A DNA stretch of 64,000 bases from Dyadobacter sp. (GCF_017744695.1 NZ_JAGIAS010000003.1:372001-436000), one strand, 5' to 3'; numbered from the stretch's first letter, positions 35,925 through 45,061 are shown. Translations and numbers: made by a program. Notes: generated from the letters alone by a model not told the origin.

Positions 35925-37379
35925 TTACTTCAATTGATTTTTTACAGCGGGTTCACGAAAATTATCGAAAGCCGCGAACTGCCTTTCCAGTTTTTCAAGC
36001 CGTGTGGCCAGGTCGCTTAGTTTCACTTCCGACCGTTCAGTCTGGCGTTCCAAGGCGACGATTTTTTCCTCGTTCTCTTCGATTCTCAGCTGCTGCTCTT
36101 TCACCGAGTTAATCAGGATATACGTCATTGCATTGGCATCATAACCCAGGTATTGAGCCTTGTTACCCAATAAATCCTGGTGCATGAATGTACCAATAGT
36201 GTAAGGCACGATCTTCTGCATTTCCTGCGCGATGATTCCTACAAACCTCCTGTCGCCAGTTTCAATGCCAGCCTGACCATTGTACTGAAACCACACCGGC
36301 TTGATTTGTTTGAGTAATGTCAAGCCATCGGTGAAGCTGGTGACGTTCTTTTTGAGGCGGCTGTCGGAGGCGACTGTCCAGGTCGGCGAGCCGGCTTTTG
36401 CTGCGGCGCCAGTGCTGAGATGGAGTTGGAACGATGGTGCGGATACGCCTATTCCGACGTTCGCATTATTTCCCAGGACAAAGCTATTGCTCACTGTGAC
36501 CTTAGCCTCTGAACCAATAGCTGTTGCATTTTCCAATCCAGGATTTCCGGTAACGCCGTATCCGAGGTAAGTATTTCTTTGACCTATTGTATTATGATAA
36601 CCAGCCCCATATCCGAGAAAGACGTTACTGTGACCGTTTGTATTGGAATAGCCTGATTTGTTGCCTAGAAAGACATTTGCTACGCCTGTTTGACTGGAAT
36701 AACCTGATTGGGCACCTAAAAAAGTATTGAAGAATCCTTCCTTATTGACCTTACCGGCATTGTATCCAATGAAGGTATTTTCGTTTCCTTTGTTCCAGAA
36801 TCCTGCCTGTGAACCCAAAAAAACATTAAAACTCCCCTTATTTTGGGATCCAGATAGGCGACCTACGATACAGTTGTTATCGCCTTCACCATAGTCGAAA
36901 GCGCCAAACCCGAGGATCGAATTAAAAGAAGTGGTAGAATTTCCCCCTGCATATGTTCCCAGGAAAACATTGCTTTCTCCATAATGATTATCAAAGCCAG
37001 CATATGCTCCGAGGTAAGTATTATAGGACTTGGAACTCGAAAAGCCTGAAACAGCCCCTAAAAATGTGTTATCGTCATCAGGAACGCCTTCCTTGCCGGC
37101 ATGCTGCCCCACCATAGTGTTGTTGAAACCAAGAATAGATACATACCCCGCATGTTTACCCACAAAGGTATAAGCATCTCCGAAGAGGTTGTACATACCT
37201 GCTTCATGCCCTAAAAACGTATTGTCTGCCCCAGAGTTTACTATTCCGGTATTCGTGCCAAAAAATGCACGAGCGGTTCCGAATGTCCCTGCACCAGAAC
37301 CATACTCCGTCTGAGCAGTGACCTTCATAGTTGCGAGCATCCCGATTATTAGCGTCGCTATTTTATACCATTTCTTCAT
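35925..37379 (-). CDS. Beta-roll fibre protein with S74 chaperone, sorting domain deleted (array copy E)
   Basis: A 484-residue paralogue from MKKWYKIATLIIG (ATG at 37379; longer frame rejected because the signal peptide starts here). About fifteen head units resemble copy D (NTMVG, NSILG, NCIVG). S74 begins at SDSRLKKN (about 338) and the coiled coil ends LATRLEKLERQFAA. The chain then stops after FDNFREPAVKNQLK: the T9SS sorting domain is missing. The last codons (NQLK-stop) are the leader of copy D read through, so a deletion joined the two genes. It may be a pseudogene-like or soluble version. Confidence 0.8.
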   Translation of the reverse strand: MKKWYKIATLIIGMLATMKVTAQTEYGSGAGTFGTARAFFGTNTGIVNSGADNTFLGHEAGMYNLFGDAYTFVGKHAGYVSILGFNNTMVGQHAGKEGVPDDDNTFLGAVSGFSSSKSYNTYLGAYAGFDNHYGESNVFLGTYAGGNSTTSFNSILGFGAFDYGEGDNNCIVGRLSGSQNKGSFNVFLGSQAGFWNKGNENTFIGYNAGKVNKEGFFNTFLGAQSGYSSQTGVANVFLGNKSGYSNTNGHSNVFLGYGAGYHNTIGQRNTYLGYGVTGNPGLENATAIGSEAKVTVSNSFVLGNNANVGIGVSAPSFQLHLSTGAAAKAGSPTWTVASDSRLKKNVTSFTDGLTLLKQIKPVWFQYNGQAGIETGDRRFVGIIAQEMQKIVPYTIGTFMHQDLLGNKAQYLGYDANAMTYILINSVKEQQLRIEENEEKIVALERQTERSEVKLSDLATRLEKLERQFAAFDNFREPAVKNQLK

Positions 37380-37434
37380 AGTCAATAATATATAATTGAG
37401 TAATGCTTGTATTAATCGATTTCTGATGGTTAAA

Positions 37435-37465
37435 CAAAAAGAGGGCTTCGTTACCAAAGCTCTCT
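37435..37465 (-). terminator. Terminator of array copy F
   Basis: AGAGGGCTT (37440-37448) pairs with AAGCTCTCT (37457-37465), one wobble. On the minus strand it is followed by TTTTTG. It lies between F (stop 37488) and the start of E (37379). Confidence 0.72.
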
Positions 37466-37487
37466 CGAATTCTATTAATCATAACCC

Positions 37488-39470
37488 CTACTCTACCACC
37501 ATCTTCTTCGCCCCCATACTCTTACCATCCATAACCAAATCATAAACATGCACCCCACTCCGGTATTTATCCGCTGAAATCACCAATTCACCTGCACCAC
37601 GCTCCGATATAGGATGCGAACTGACCTTCACGCCCGCTACTGTATAGATATCGATCACCGCAGTTTTCACGGATTGAGGGATATAGTATTTAATGGAGGT
37701 CTTATCCGAAAAGCCGTTGGGAACATTTTGCTCCAAACTGCCAGCCTCTTTTCCAGCACTGTTGAAAACCCCTGGCGTAGCGCTCATTAAGCGCTCCAAC
37801 TTTTCCAACCGGCTTTCCAACTCCTGAATTTTTGCTTCCTTATCTTCGATTACTCGTTGCTGCTCCTTCACCGAATTGATCAGAATGTAGGTCACCGCAT
37901 TCGCGTCATAATCCAGGTATTCGGTTTTATTTCCCAGTGAATCCTGGTGCATGAATGTGCCAATGGTGTATGGCGCGATCTTCTGCATTTCCTGGGCCAC
38001 GATTCCCACAAACTTCTTATCTCCGGTTTGTATTCCCGCCTGTCCGTTGTATTGGAACCACACGGGTTTGATTTGTTTCAAAACATCCAATCCTTCCTTA
38101 AATTCGGATATGTTCCTTTTTAGCCGCCGATCCGACATGACTGCCCAACTGGCCGAACCAGGTTTCGCGGCCGTCTCAGCACTTAATTGAAGCTGGTAAA
38201 CGGGTGCGGACACACCGATCCCCACGTTGGCATTGCTACCCAACACCAGGCAGTTACTCGCGGTTACCTTGGCAGAAGCACCGATAGCAGTCGCATTGAC
38301 AATGTCTGCCTTTCCACTTGAACCATAACCCAGATAAGTGTTTTTCTCGCCCGTGGTGTTGCTATAACCCGCTCCATAGCCGAGAAATGTGTTCAGGCTC
38401 CCGGTCTTATTGGAGTATCCTGTTTTATTGCCCAAAAACGCATTGCCAGTGCCGCTGTCATTGTTGTATCCCGAACCCGTGCCCATCAGTGTGTTTTCAG
38501 TGCCGGTAGTGTTCAGGTGACCGGATTCTTTACCGATGAAGTTGTTGTTACTCCCGGCGTTGTTGTATCCCGCTGCTTTTCCGATCATTACATTGTTGTG
38601 CCCATTGCTATATGTTCCGGCCCCATATCCAAAAATTACATTGTAATCTCCTTTGGCATCTGTGGCCGTACTTGCTCCCACAAAGGAGTTTCCATATCCT
38701 TTGGCCCTTGCGCCGGAACCCGCGCCAATAAAAGTACTTAGATCAGTACCTTCCACACCCTGACCTTCATTTTCGCCAGCAGAATGTCCAACAAAAGTGT
38801 TAAACACTCCATTGACGTTGAATCCTGATTTCGTGCCTACATAGGTGTTAGAACCACCAGAATTATTAGCCCGCCCCGATTTCCAACCCACAAAAACATT
38901 ATCGTTCGTCTTGTTATTGTATCCAGACTCAACGCCGATGAAAACATTATGATGATTTTTGTTTTCAAAACCAGCCATTGCTCCTAAAAACACATTATCG
39001 CTGCCATCCGAATTGAAATTCCCCACTCTGAAGCCCATAAAAACGTTGTTAGAGCCCGTACTTGCAACTCCCGCCTGGTCACCCACGTAAGAATTCTGGC
39101 TACCAGCAGACAACTTTCCTGCACGAGCTCCAACAAAGGTCCCCTGCACATAGTCACCATTGTTCTCACCGGCTTGAAAACCTATGAAAGTATTGGATTG
39201 CCCGCCTGTATTCTGGACTCCGGCCGAATTACCCACAAAAGTGTTTTGTTGCCCGTAAGCATTCTTCCCCGCAAAATGGCCTAAATAAGTGTTATAAGCC
39301 CCAACAGTTCCGTTCGTGCCGTTTGCCTTGCCGGCGTCTGTACCAAAAAAGGCATGTTCGGGCCCCAATGTCCCCGCGCCGGCGCCATAATGTGTCTGAG
39401 CATTACCTGGATGCCCCACGCCTCCAAGTAATACTAGTACAGCTAAAATTGGTTTGAAAAAATGTTTCAT
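37488..39470 (-). CDS. Long beta-roll fibre protein with S74 chaperone and T9SS sorting domain (array copy F)
   Basis: The longest array member, 660 residues from MKHFFKPILAVLVLLGG, signal peptide ending GNAQ. About twenty-one head units (NTYLG, NTFVG, NVFMG, NVIFG, NVMIG, NTLMG, NAFLG) make a fibre roughly twice as long as copies A-C. S74 begins at SDRRLKRN (about 445), with Ser and Lys conserved. A coiled coil (VIEDKEAKIQELESRLEKLE) and the sorting domain (LEQNVPNGFSDK ... AKKMVVE) follow. Its signal peptide and leader differ from the others, so it is the most divergent copy. Confidence 0.85.
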   Translation of the reverse strand: MKHFFKPILAVLVLLGGVGHPGNAQTHYGAGAGTLGPEHAFFGTDAGKANGTNGTVGAYNTYLGHFAGKNAYGQQNTFVGNSAGVQNTGGQSNTFIGFQAGENNGDYVQGTFVGARAGKLSAGSQNSYVGDQAGVASTGSNNVFMGFRVGNFNSDGSDNVFLGAMAGFENKNHHNVFIGVESGYNNKTNDNVFVGWKSGRANNSGGSNTYVGTKSGFNVNGVFNTFVGHSAGENEGQGVEGTDLSTFIGAGSGARAKGYGNSFVGASTATDAKGDYNVIFGYGAGTYSNGHNNVMIGKAAGYNNAGSNNNFIGKESGHLNTTGTENTLMGTGSGYNNDSGTGNAFLGNKTGYSNKTGSLNTFLGYGAGYSNTTGEKNTYLGYGSSGKADIVNATAIGASAKVTASNCLVLGSNANVGIGVSAPVYQLQLSAETAAKPGSASWAVMSDRRLKRNISEFKEGLDVLKQIKPVWFQYNGQAGIQTGDKKFVGIVAQEMQKIAPYTIGTFMHQDSLGNKTEYLDYDANAVTYILINSVKEQQRVIEDKEAKIQELESRLEKLERLMSATPGVFNSAGKEAGSLEQNVPNGFSDKTSIKYYIPQSVKTAVIDIYTVAGVKVSSHPISERGAGELVISADKYRSGVHVYDLVMDGKSMGAKKMVVE

Positions 39471-39726
39471 ATCGGTATTGTTTGATATAAATGAATGCCT
39501 CGACACTCGTCAGGATCTATCCTAAGTTGAGCTATCAGATACAACAAACAACCTTAAAATGACCGATTGGCGGTAATGGATTCTTCAAAGGAAGCCAAGC
39601 AGACCGCAGTAGGAGTATATTGGCAAAATGCAAAAAGGAAATTCGGTAGAAAGCCACCAGTTCTTCCGGCAGCATAACCATAACTAATCCGCAATCGTCA
39701 CAACTTACTTTTACTTGTATTAAAAG

Positions 39727-40527
39727 CTAACTCGCAAAGCCTTCAATCCCCAATCCAAACAGAGCAAAATCATACTTCACAGGATCATTCGGATCGAGCA
39801 GGCGCAATGAAGCTGTCAGCTCACTTGCGGTTTGCCAGTCGGTAACAGGCCGTTTGATGAGGCCCAGCACCCGCGCGACGCGGTCGACGTGGACGTCGCA
39901 GGGGCAGATGAGCTGGGAAGGAAGGATGGTGTTCCAGATGCCGAAATCGACACCGTTATTGTCCTGTCGTACCATCCAGCGCAGGAACATGTTCAGGCGC
40001 TTGCAGGAAGACTTACGCGCAGGTGTAGCAATGTGCTTGCGTGTGCGTGCGGGGAAGTTTTCGGAGTTCGAAAATAAGTCGTGGAAGCCGATGAGGGCAT
40101 TTTCGATCGTGACATCGGAAGGCCTCATGTGACTACTGAATGCGAATTCCAGGGAATCGTGGATCTTGTAGTATTCCTGAAAGAAATGCAGAAAATAGAG
40201 TGTATCGGTAGCGTTAAAAGTTCGGTGCTTGAAATGCAGGAACGGTTTCAGGTCGCTTTCGTGATGATTGCGCACAAAGTCGTAAGGCGCATTGTCCATT
40301 AATGCGGCCAGTTCGAGGCATTTGTTAATAATGGTTTTGCGCTGGCCCCAGGCAAGCACCGCAGCCCAGAATCCCATGATTTCAATATCCTGCTTCACCG
40401 AAAACCGGTGTGGAATACTGATCGGGTCAAAAGGAATGAAGTCCGGCCGATTGTATTGCGCCACCTTCTCATCGAGCAATTCGGCCACGAACGATGGCGG
40501 ATAGGCCGTTTGGCTAGCGTCGGGCAT
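39727..40527 (-). CDS. TIGR02757 (DUF2400) family protein
   Basis: A 266-residue protein from MPDASQTAYPP; the reading with ten more residues overlaps the upstream gene further and is less likely. Family text includes DPISIPHRFSVKQDIEIMGFWAAVLAWGQRKTIINKC and PLDVHVDRVAR-like CPCDVHVDRVARVLGL near the C-terminus. The fold is helix-hairpin-helix DNA-glycosylase-like, and the protein is widespread in Bacteroidota and Epsilonproteobacteria, but its activity is unknown. Its 5' end overlaps the small membrane protein gene by 14 bases, so they are translationally linked. Confidence 0.88.
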   Translation of the reverse strand: MPDASQTAYPPSFVAELLDEKVAQYNRPDFIPFDPISIPHRFSVKQDIEIMGFWAAVLAWGQRKTIINKCLELAALMDNAPYDFVRNHHESDLKPFLHFKHRTFNATDTLYFLHFFQEYYKIHDSLEFAFSSHMRPSDVTIENALIGFHDLFSNSENFPARTRKHIATPARKSSCKRLNMFLRWMVRQDNNGVDFGIWNTILPSQLICPCDVHVDRVARVLGLIKRPVTDWQTASELTASLRLLDPNDPVKYDFALFGLGIEGFAS

Positions 40528-40726
40528 GGCTACCTCCAAACAGGTAAGCCAGCACACGGGAAATACCTGAGAAAATCATCACGATCCCCGAAAAAAGGAA
40601 TGTAAAAATGGCGATAAACGGGTACAACAGTGTGAACATCACACTCCAAACCTTGTAGCCTGGCGTATTTTTAAGCGCTTCCCGCTCTTCCTCTCTTTTG
40701 GAACGAAACTGTGGTGCGTGTTTCAT
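40514..40726 (-). CDS. Small membrane protein
   Basis: A 70-residue protein: charged N-terminus (MKHAPQFRSKREEEREAL), then two closely spaced hydrophobic segments (VMFTLLYPFIAIFTFLF and IVMIFSGISRVLAYLF) and a basic end (GSHARR). It is probably an inner-membrane hairpin. Its stop region overlaps the TIGR02757 start by 14 bases and it follows the LysM gene by 17 bases, so the three form one minus-strand operon. Function unknown. Confidence 0.7.
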   Translation of the reverse strand: MKHAPQFRSKREEEREALKNTPGYKVWSVMFTLLYPFIAIFTFLFSGIVMIFSGISRVLAYLFGGSHARR

Positions 40727-40743
40727 AATATCTTCTTCGGTAG

Positions 40744-41736
40744 TTATTCAAGGTAACTCACTACCGCCCTGAATCGTTTGCTGTTAGGAGAAACTTTTTC
40801 AAATGCGCGCGACGACAACTTGATGACAATGTCGTCATTTACGCTCGTGTCGGGAATGCGACCGATAATGCGGACGATGATTTTTTCCTGGTTATATTCG
40901 TTCAGAACTTCTACCAGCGAGCCGATCGGCGCGGTACGGTGCAATCCGAGGAATTTGCTGGTACTTTCATCCGTCTCAATCACCTCCGCGAGCCCTGATT
41001 CCGATTTCTTCTTGCTTTTCACCACTTTTGGCGGAGCAACTTCTTCCACCGGCTTCACCACTTTTTCCGGAACGACCGTCTTTGCTTTGACAGAATCCTT
41101 TACAACCGTGGTAGCGACTTTCGCAGGAGGCGGAGTTGCGGCAGGCGCCGCAGCTTTTTCCGCCCCTTTTTCACTTACGATCAGTTCCTGCCCATCTTTA
41201 AGATTATCGTCGGTAAGATTGTTCCATTTACGCAGGTCAGCCATCAGTACACCGTATTTCACGGCTACTCGATACAAGGTCTGTCCGGGCTCTACTTTAT
41301 GAATGCCGTTTGCAGGAAGCGCTGCGGTCGAAGATGCCGACGGCGCAGAAGTGCTGGTAGCTACCGAAGGTGTGTCAGCAACAGGCTTGGTTTCCTTCAC
41401 CTCCGCTTTCACCAATTCCTTTTTCTCTTCTTTCTTATCCTCCTTTTTGGCTTCTTTCTTGGTCACTTTTGGTGTGTAGGGCACCCGGATCGTCTGTCCT
41501 GACTGGATCTGATCGCTCATGCCGGGGTTGGCTTCGCGCAATGCATGGATGGTCGTTCCGTACTGGCGCACGACAGCGAACATCGTTTGCCCCTGGTTAA
41601 CCTTATGTATAATGAAGATCTTTCCTCCTACCTTCTCAACCCCCACAGAGTCAACAGCATTCAATCCCTTAGCCCGGGCACTCGTCAAACCTGTCATCAA
41701 TCCTGCCAAAAGGGCCAGGCAAAAAATGTATTTCAT
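40744..41736 (-). CDS. LysM-RlpA-like septal/cell-wall protein
   Basis: A 330-residue exported protein with signal peptide (MKYIFCLALLAGLMTGLTSARA). Two LysM domains bind peptidoglycan: about 43-87 (IHKVNQGQTMFAVVRQYG) and about 144-187 (IHKVEPGQTLYRVAVKYG). They are joined by Lys/Glu- and Pro/Ala-rich linkers. The C-terminal 85 residues form a double-psi beta-barrel like RlpA (SGLAEVIE..LHRTAPIGSLVEVLN..IIVRIIGRIPDT), the fold of lytic transglycosylase RlpA. The catalytic His/Asp pair is only partly evident, so it may bind rather than cut. Confidence 0.85.
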   Translation of the reverse strand: MKYIFCLALLAGLMTGLTSARAKGLNAVDSVGVEKVGGKIFIIHKVNQGQTMFAVVRQYGTTIHALREANPGMSDQIQSGQTIRVPYTPKVTKKEAKKEDKKEEKKELVKAEVKETKPVADTPSVATSTSAPSASSTAALPANGIHKVEPGQTLYRVAVKYGVLMADLRKWNNLTDDNLKDGQELIVSEKGAEKAAAPAATPPPAKVATTVVKDSVKAKTVVPEKVVKPVEEVAPPKVVKSKKKSESGLAEVIETDESTSKFLGLHRTAPIGSLVEVLNEYNQEKIIVRIIGRIPDTSVNDDIVIKLSSRAFEKVSPNSKRFRAVVSYLE

Positions 41737-41739
41737 TTA

Positions 41740-42528
41740 TTATGAAAGCGTTAAACTCGAAAACTCGTTGCTATTTTTCAGATAAACCAATGTGGACGCT
41801 TTCAGCATCATCGTCGAGCGGCCTGTTCCTTCCCGCTCTTCCGATAGTTTCTCGTGTAAAACCTGTTGCTTCTGATCGGTTACTATGAGGAGGTATTGCA
41901 CTGTTTTATCTTGCTCGTAAATATAATAAGAAAAGATTATATAGGGTCTTTTCTCCAAATAATCAATGGCTGCCGGGTTGTGACCGCCGGTTGCGTTGCT
42001 AATAAATTGCGCAAGTTGCCCGAAGTACCTGTTCCCTTCGTTGTAACGAACGGGCTCCGTTAAAATTATTTCTTCGCCCGGTTCGGTCGGTGCCGCAATC
42101 AATGGTTGCACCTTGCCGGTCGCGGCGTTACAATGCAGGTGTGAAAATGTCTCTCCCCGCTTGGTAGCTATTTCCAGCAGGCCATTTCCTGCATTGCTGA
42201 CCAGTAAGTGGTTCGGCAAAATCCATGATAGCAATCCTGTTTCCGCATTAACGGCAAGCAGATCCGTCGGCTCAGGGACCTCAGGGTAGCGGTAATTGTG
42301 CAAAAAAATGTGGTGGTCTGAAAAAGCAGTCAGGGATGTCCACCAATCCGTACCTTCCACATGCCGCTGCCATTTTACAGTGAGGTCGGCGGTATCGATC
42401 ATAGCAAACGACACTTCACGGCTTTCCGGGTTACGTAACTCAATGGCCCACAGCGAACTGTCTGGATCGGCATCGGGCAATACACGCCAGATGTTTTCCG
42501 AAAACCGGAACGAAAAAAGATTTTGCAA
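41740..42528 (-). CDS. Conserved Bacteroidota protein (DUF4905-like)
   Basis: A 262-residue protein without signal peptide, apparently starting at TTG (42528), since the first internal ATG is 43 codons in. Repeated short strands (SLWAIELRNPESREVSF, DLLAVNAETGLLSWILPN) suggest a beta-propeller-like cytosolic fold, and the text resembles what is annotated as DUF4905. It is divergent from kdsB with 45 bases between the chosen starts and lies 3 bases upstream of the LysM gene's territory, so all four minus-strand genes may be one operon. Confidence 0.68.
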   Translation of the reverse strand: MQNLFSFRFSENIWRVLPDADPDSSLWAIELRNPESREVSFAMIDTADLTVKWQRHVEGTDWWTSLTAFSDHHIFLHNYRYPEVPEPTDLLAVNAETGLLSWILPNHLLVSNAGNGLLEIATKRGETFSHLHCNAATGKVQPLIAAPTEPGEEIILTEPVRYNEGNRYFGQLAQFISNATGGHNPAAIDYLEKRPYIIFSYYIYEQDKTVQYLLIVTDQKQQVLHEKLSEEREGTGRSTMMLKASTLVYLKNSNEFSSLTLS

Positions 42529-42573
42529 TTTTTTACCTTTATTTTGAATTCGAATTTAACTGACAACGACCTC

Positions 42574-43317
42574 GTGCGCATTCTAGGAATAATACCGGCC
42601 CGTTACGCTTCTACCCGCTTCCCCGCCAAGGCTTTGGTGGATATCGGTGGAAAAAGCATGATCCAGCGGGTCTACGAACAAGCATCCAAAGCTACTCAAC
42701 TCGATCAGGTTATCGTAGCAACAGACGATGAAAGGATATTGAACCACGTCCGCGAATTCGGCGGAACGGCTGTAATGACCTCGCAAGATCACCAAAGCGG
42801 TACCGACCGCTGCTTTGAAGCATTGAGCAAAACCGATGGCCAATACGATTATATCATTAACATTCAGGGCGACGAACCCTTCATCAGCCCGGAACCGATC
42901 GACCACCTGGCCTCCGTCTTGAACGGTGACACCGAGCTGGCCACGCTAGTCAAAGTCATCGACAACGACGACATTCTCTTCAACGTGAATGTGCCCAAGG
43001 CAGTTCTGAACAAGCGAAATGAAGTCATGTATTTCAGCCGACAGACGATCCCCTACCTGCGTAATGCGCAGAGCCAGGAAGAGTTTCTGAAATCACATGT
43101 TTTTTACAAACACATCGGCATTTACGGATACCGGTCCGACGTTCTGGCCGAGATCACCAAACTTCCCGTTTCATCATTGGAGAAAGCCGAAGCACTGGAA
43201 CAACTGCGCTGGCTTGAAAACGGTTACGCGATTCAGGCGGTAGTTACCTCGGATGATTCGCACGGTGTGGACACGCCCGACGATCTGGACCGGGTCACCA
43301 GAAAATTTTTGCCCTAA
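42574..43317 (+). CDS. kdsB: 3-deoxy-manno-octulosonate cytidylyltransferase
   Basis: KdsB activates Kdo as CMP-Kdo for lipid A-core synthesis. The start is placed at GTG 42574, giving VRILGIIPARYASTRFPAK, the family's usual N-terminus; the longer frame begins with a TTG and non-homologous residues. Landmarks are IIPARYASTRFPAK (3-18), VIVATDDERI, QSGTDRCFEA, INIQGDEPFI and KHIGIYGYR. At 247 residues it has normal length. It has its own divergent upstream region shared with the DUF4905-like gene. Confidence 0.93.
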   Translation: MRILGIIPARYASTRFPAKALVDIGGKSMIQRVYEQASKATQLDQVIVATDDERILNHVREFGGTAVMTSQDHQSGTDRCFEALSKTDGQYDYIINIQGDEPFISPEPIDHLASVLNGDTELATLVKVIDNDDILFNVNVPKAVLNKRNEVMYFSRQTIPYLRNAQSQEEFLKSHVFYKHIGIYGYRSDVLAEITKLPVSSLEKAEALEQLRWLENGYAIQAVVTSDDSHGVDTPDDLDRVTRKFLP

Positions 43318-43480
43318 CAGCCCTTTGTGGAATACATTTTTTACAAGGAAGGTTAACGTATAAGGATTAGCCGTATATTTCTTAAAAAACGTTAAAACCG
43401 TTTTACGTATACGACCAGCTTCTTCCGATGCGTTAGCCTTTTATTGTTTTAAACTAATTACCACTTGAAAAAAGAGCCTT

Positions 43481-45046
43481 ATGCAATATAACATCCTTTG
43501 GGCCGATGACGAAATAGATCTTCTCAAACCGCATATCATGTTTCTCACCAATAAAGGTTACAACGTTACGCCCGTAAACAGCGGTGCGGATGCGCTGGAC
43601 CGCATTGAGAATGACCGGTTTGACATTGTTTTCCTCGATGAAATGATGCCGGGTATGACCGGCCTTGAAACGCTCGCGCAGATCAAACAACAGCAGCCGA
43701 ACCTGCCTGTGGTGATGATCACCAAAAGCGAGGAGGAACATATTATGGAGGATGCCATCGGTTCCAAAATCGATGATTACCTCATCAAACCGCTGAACCC
43801 CAATCAGATATTACTTTCTGTTAAGAAGATACTGGACAACAAACGCCTCGTAACCGAAAAGACGACCCTCAGCTACCAGCAGGAATTCCGCAGTCTGGCC
43901 ATGCAATACCAGGACCGCATTGGGCACGAGGAATGGGCGGATATTTACAAGAAACTCATTTACTGGGAGCTGGAACTCGAAAGCTCCGACGACCAGGGAA
44001 TGGCCGAAGTTTTCAGCATGCAGAAAAGCGAGGCAAATGCCAATTTTTGCAAATTCATTGAAGATGAATATGAAGAATGGTTGAACGACCCCCGCTCTGA
44101 CAAACCCATCCTTTCGCACCAGTTGATGAAACAGAAGGTTTTCCCGCATTTGAAAGGATCGAGCGAGCCGCTGTTTTTCCTGTTGATCGACAACTTCCGC
44201 TATGACCAGTGGAAAATGATCCAGCCAATTTTGCAGGAGTTTTTCAATATCGAAGAAGAATCGTCGTACTATTCCATTTTACCAACCACAACCGGTTACG
44301 CACGTAATGCGATCTTCTCCGGCCTCATGCCGAGCGAGATGGAACGCAAGCATCCTCAGTGGTGGGTTAGTGACGAGAATACTCCGGAAGGCGAAGAAGG
44401 CCTGAACAACCACGAGCAGGACTTCCTTCAAAAGCAGCTGGAAATGAACCACTTAAATATCAAGTTTTCATACAACAAGATATTGAATACCAACCAGGGC
44501 AAGGCATTGGTGGATACATTCAACAACCTGCTGACGAACCAGTTGAATGTAATTGTCTACAACTTTGTGGATATGCTTTCCCACGCACGTACGGATGTGC
44601 AGATGATCAAGGAGCTGGCCCCGGACGAAGCGGCTTACCGCTCGATCACACGGTCATGGTTCCAGCACTCTCCGCTGCTCGATTTCATCCGCAAAGTCGC
44701 GGAAAAGAAAGGCCGGCTTATCCTTACAACCGACCACGGAATGATCCGCGTGCAGAAACCGGTGAAAATCATCGGCTACCGCGAAACGAATACAAACCTC
44801 CGTTATAAGCATGGCAAAAACCTCGGTTTCGACGACAACCACTTGATGGTGTGCCGCAAGCCGGAGCGCATTTTCCTACCCAAACCGCACGTTTCGACGT
44901 CGTATGTATTCACAAAAGAGGATTACTTCTTCGCCTACCCGAACAACTACAACCAGTACGTGAACCTCTACCGCGACACCTTCCAGCACGGCGGCGTGTC
45001 GCTTGAAGAGATGATCATCCCGGTGATCGATATGAAAGCGAAATAG
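43481..45046 (+). CDS. porX: PorX-type response regulator with PglZ domain (T9SS regulator)
   Basis: A 521-residue two-domain protein. Residues 1-120 are a receiver domain (WADDE acids at 8-11, phospho-Asp53 in VFLDEMMPG, Lys in IKPL). The C-terminal half is a PglZ/alkaline-phosphatase-like domain with metal ligands visible in LLIDNFRYDQW, LPTTTGYARNAIFSG, YNFVDMLSHARTD, TTDHGM and DTFQHGG. PorX, with the histidine kinase PorY, controls T9SS genes and the domain cleaves cyclic oligonucleotides in the studied Porphyromonas enzyme. The five T9SS-sorted fibre genes about 4 kb away are plausible clients. A strong terminator follows. Confidence 0.92.
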   Translation: MQYNILWADDEIDLLKPHIMFLTNKGYNVTPVNSGADALDRIENDRFDIVFLDEMMPGMTGLETLAQIKQQQPNLPVVMITKSEEEHIMEDAIGSKIDDYLIKPLNPNQILLSVKKILDNKRLVTEKTTLSYQQEFRSLAMQYQDRIGHEEWADIYKKLIYWELELESSDDQGMAEVFSMQKSEANANFCKFIEDEYEEWLNDPRSDKPILSHQLMKQKVFPHLKGSSEPLFFLLIDNFRYDQWKMIQPILQEFFNIEEESSYYSILPTTTGYARNAIFSGLMPSEMERKHPQWWVSDENTPEGEEGLNNHEQDFLQKQLEMNHLNIKFSYNKILNTNQGKALVDTFNNLLTNQLNVIVYNFVDMLSHARTDVQMIKELAPDEAAYRSITRSWFQHSPLLDFIRKVAEKKGRLILTTDHGMIRVQKPVKIIGYRETNTNLRYKHGKNLGFDDNHLMVCRKPERIFLPKPHVSTSYVFTKEDYFFAYPNNYNQYVNLYRDTFQHGGVSLEEMIIPVIDMKAK

Positions 45047-45061
45047 GGTAGCACATTAATA

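Noticed and set aside
29257..39470. Prophage tail-fibre region
   Set aside because: S74 domains suggest phage, but there are no other phage genes, and all copies have signal peptides and (except one) T9SS domains.
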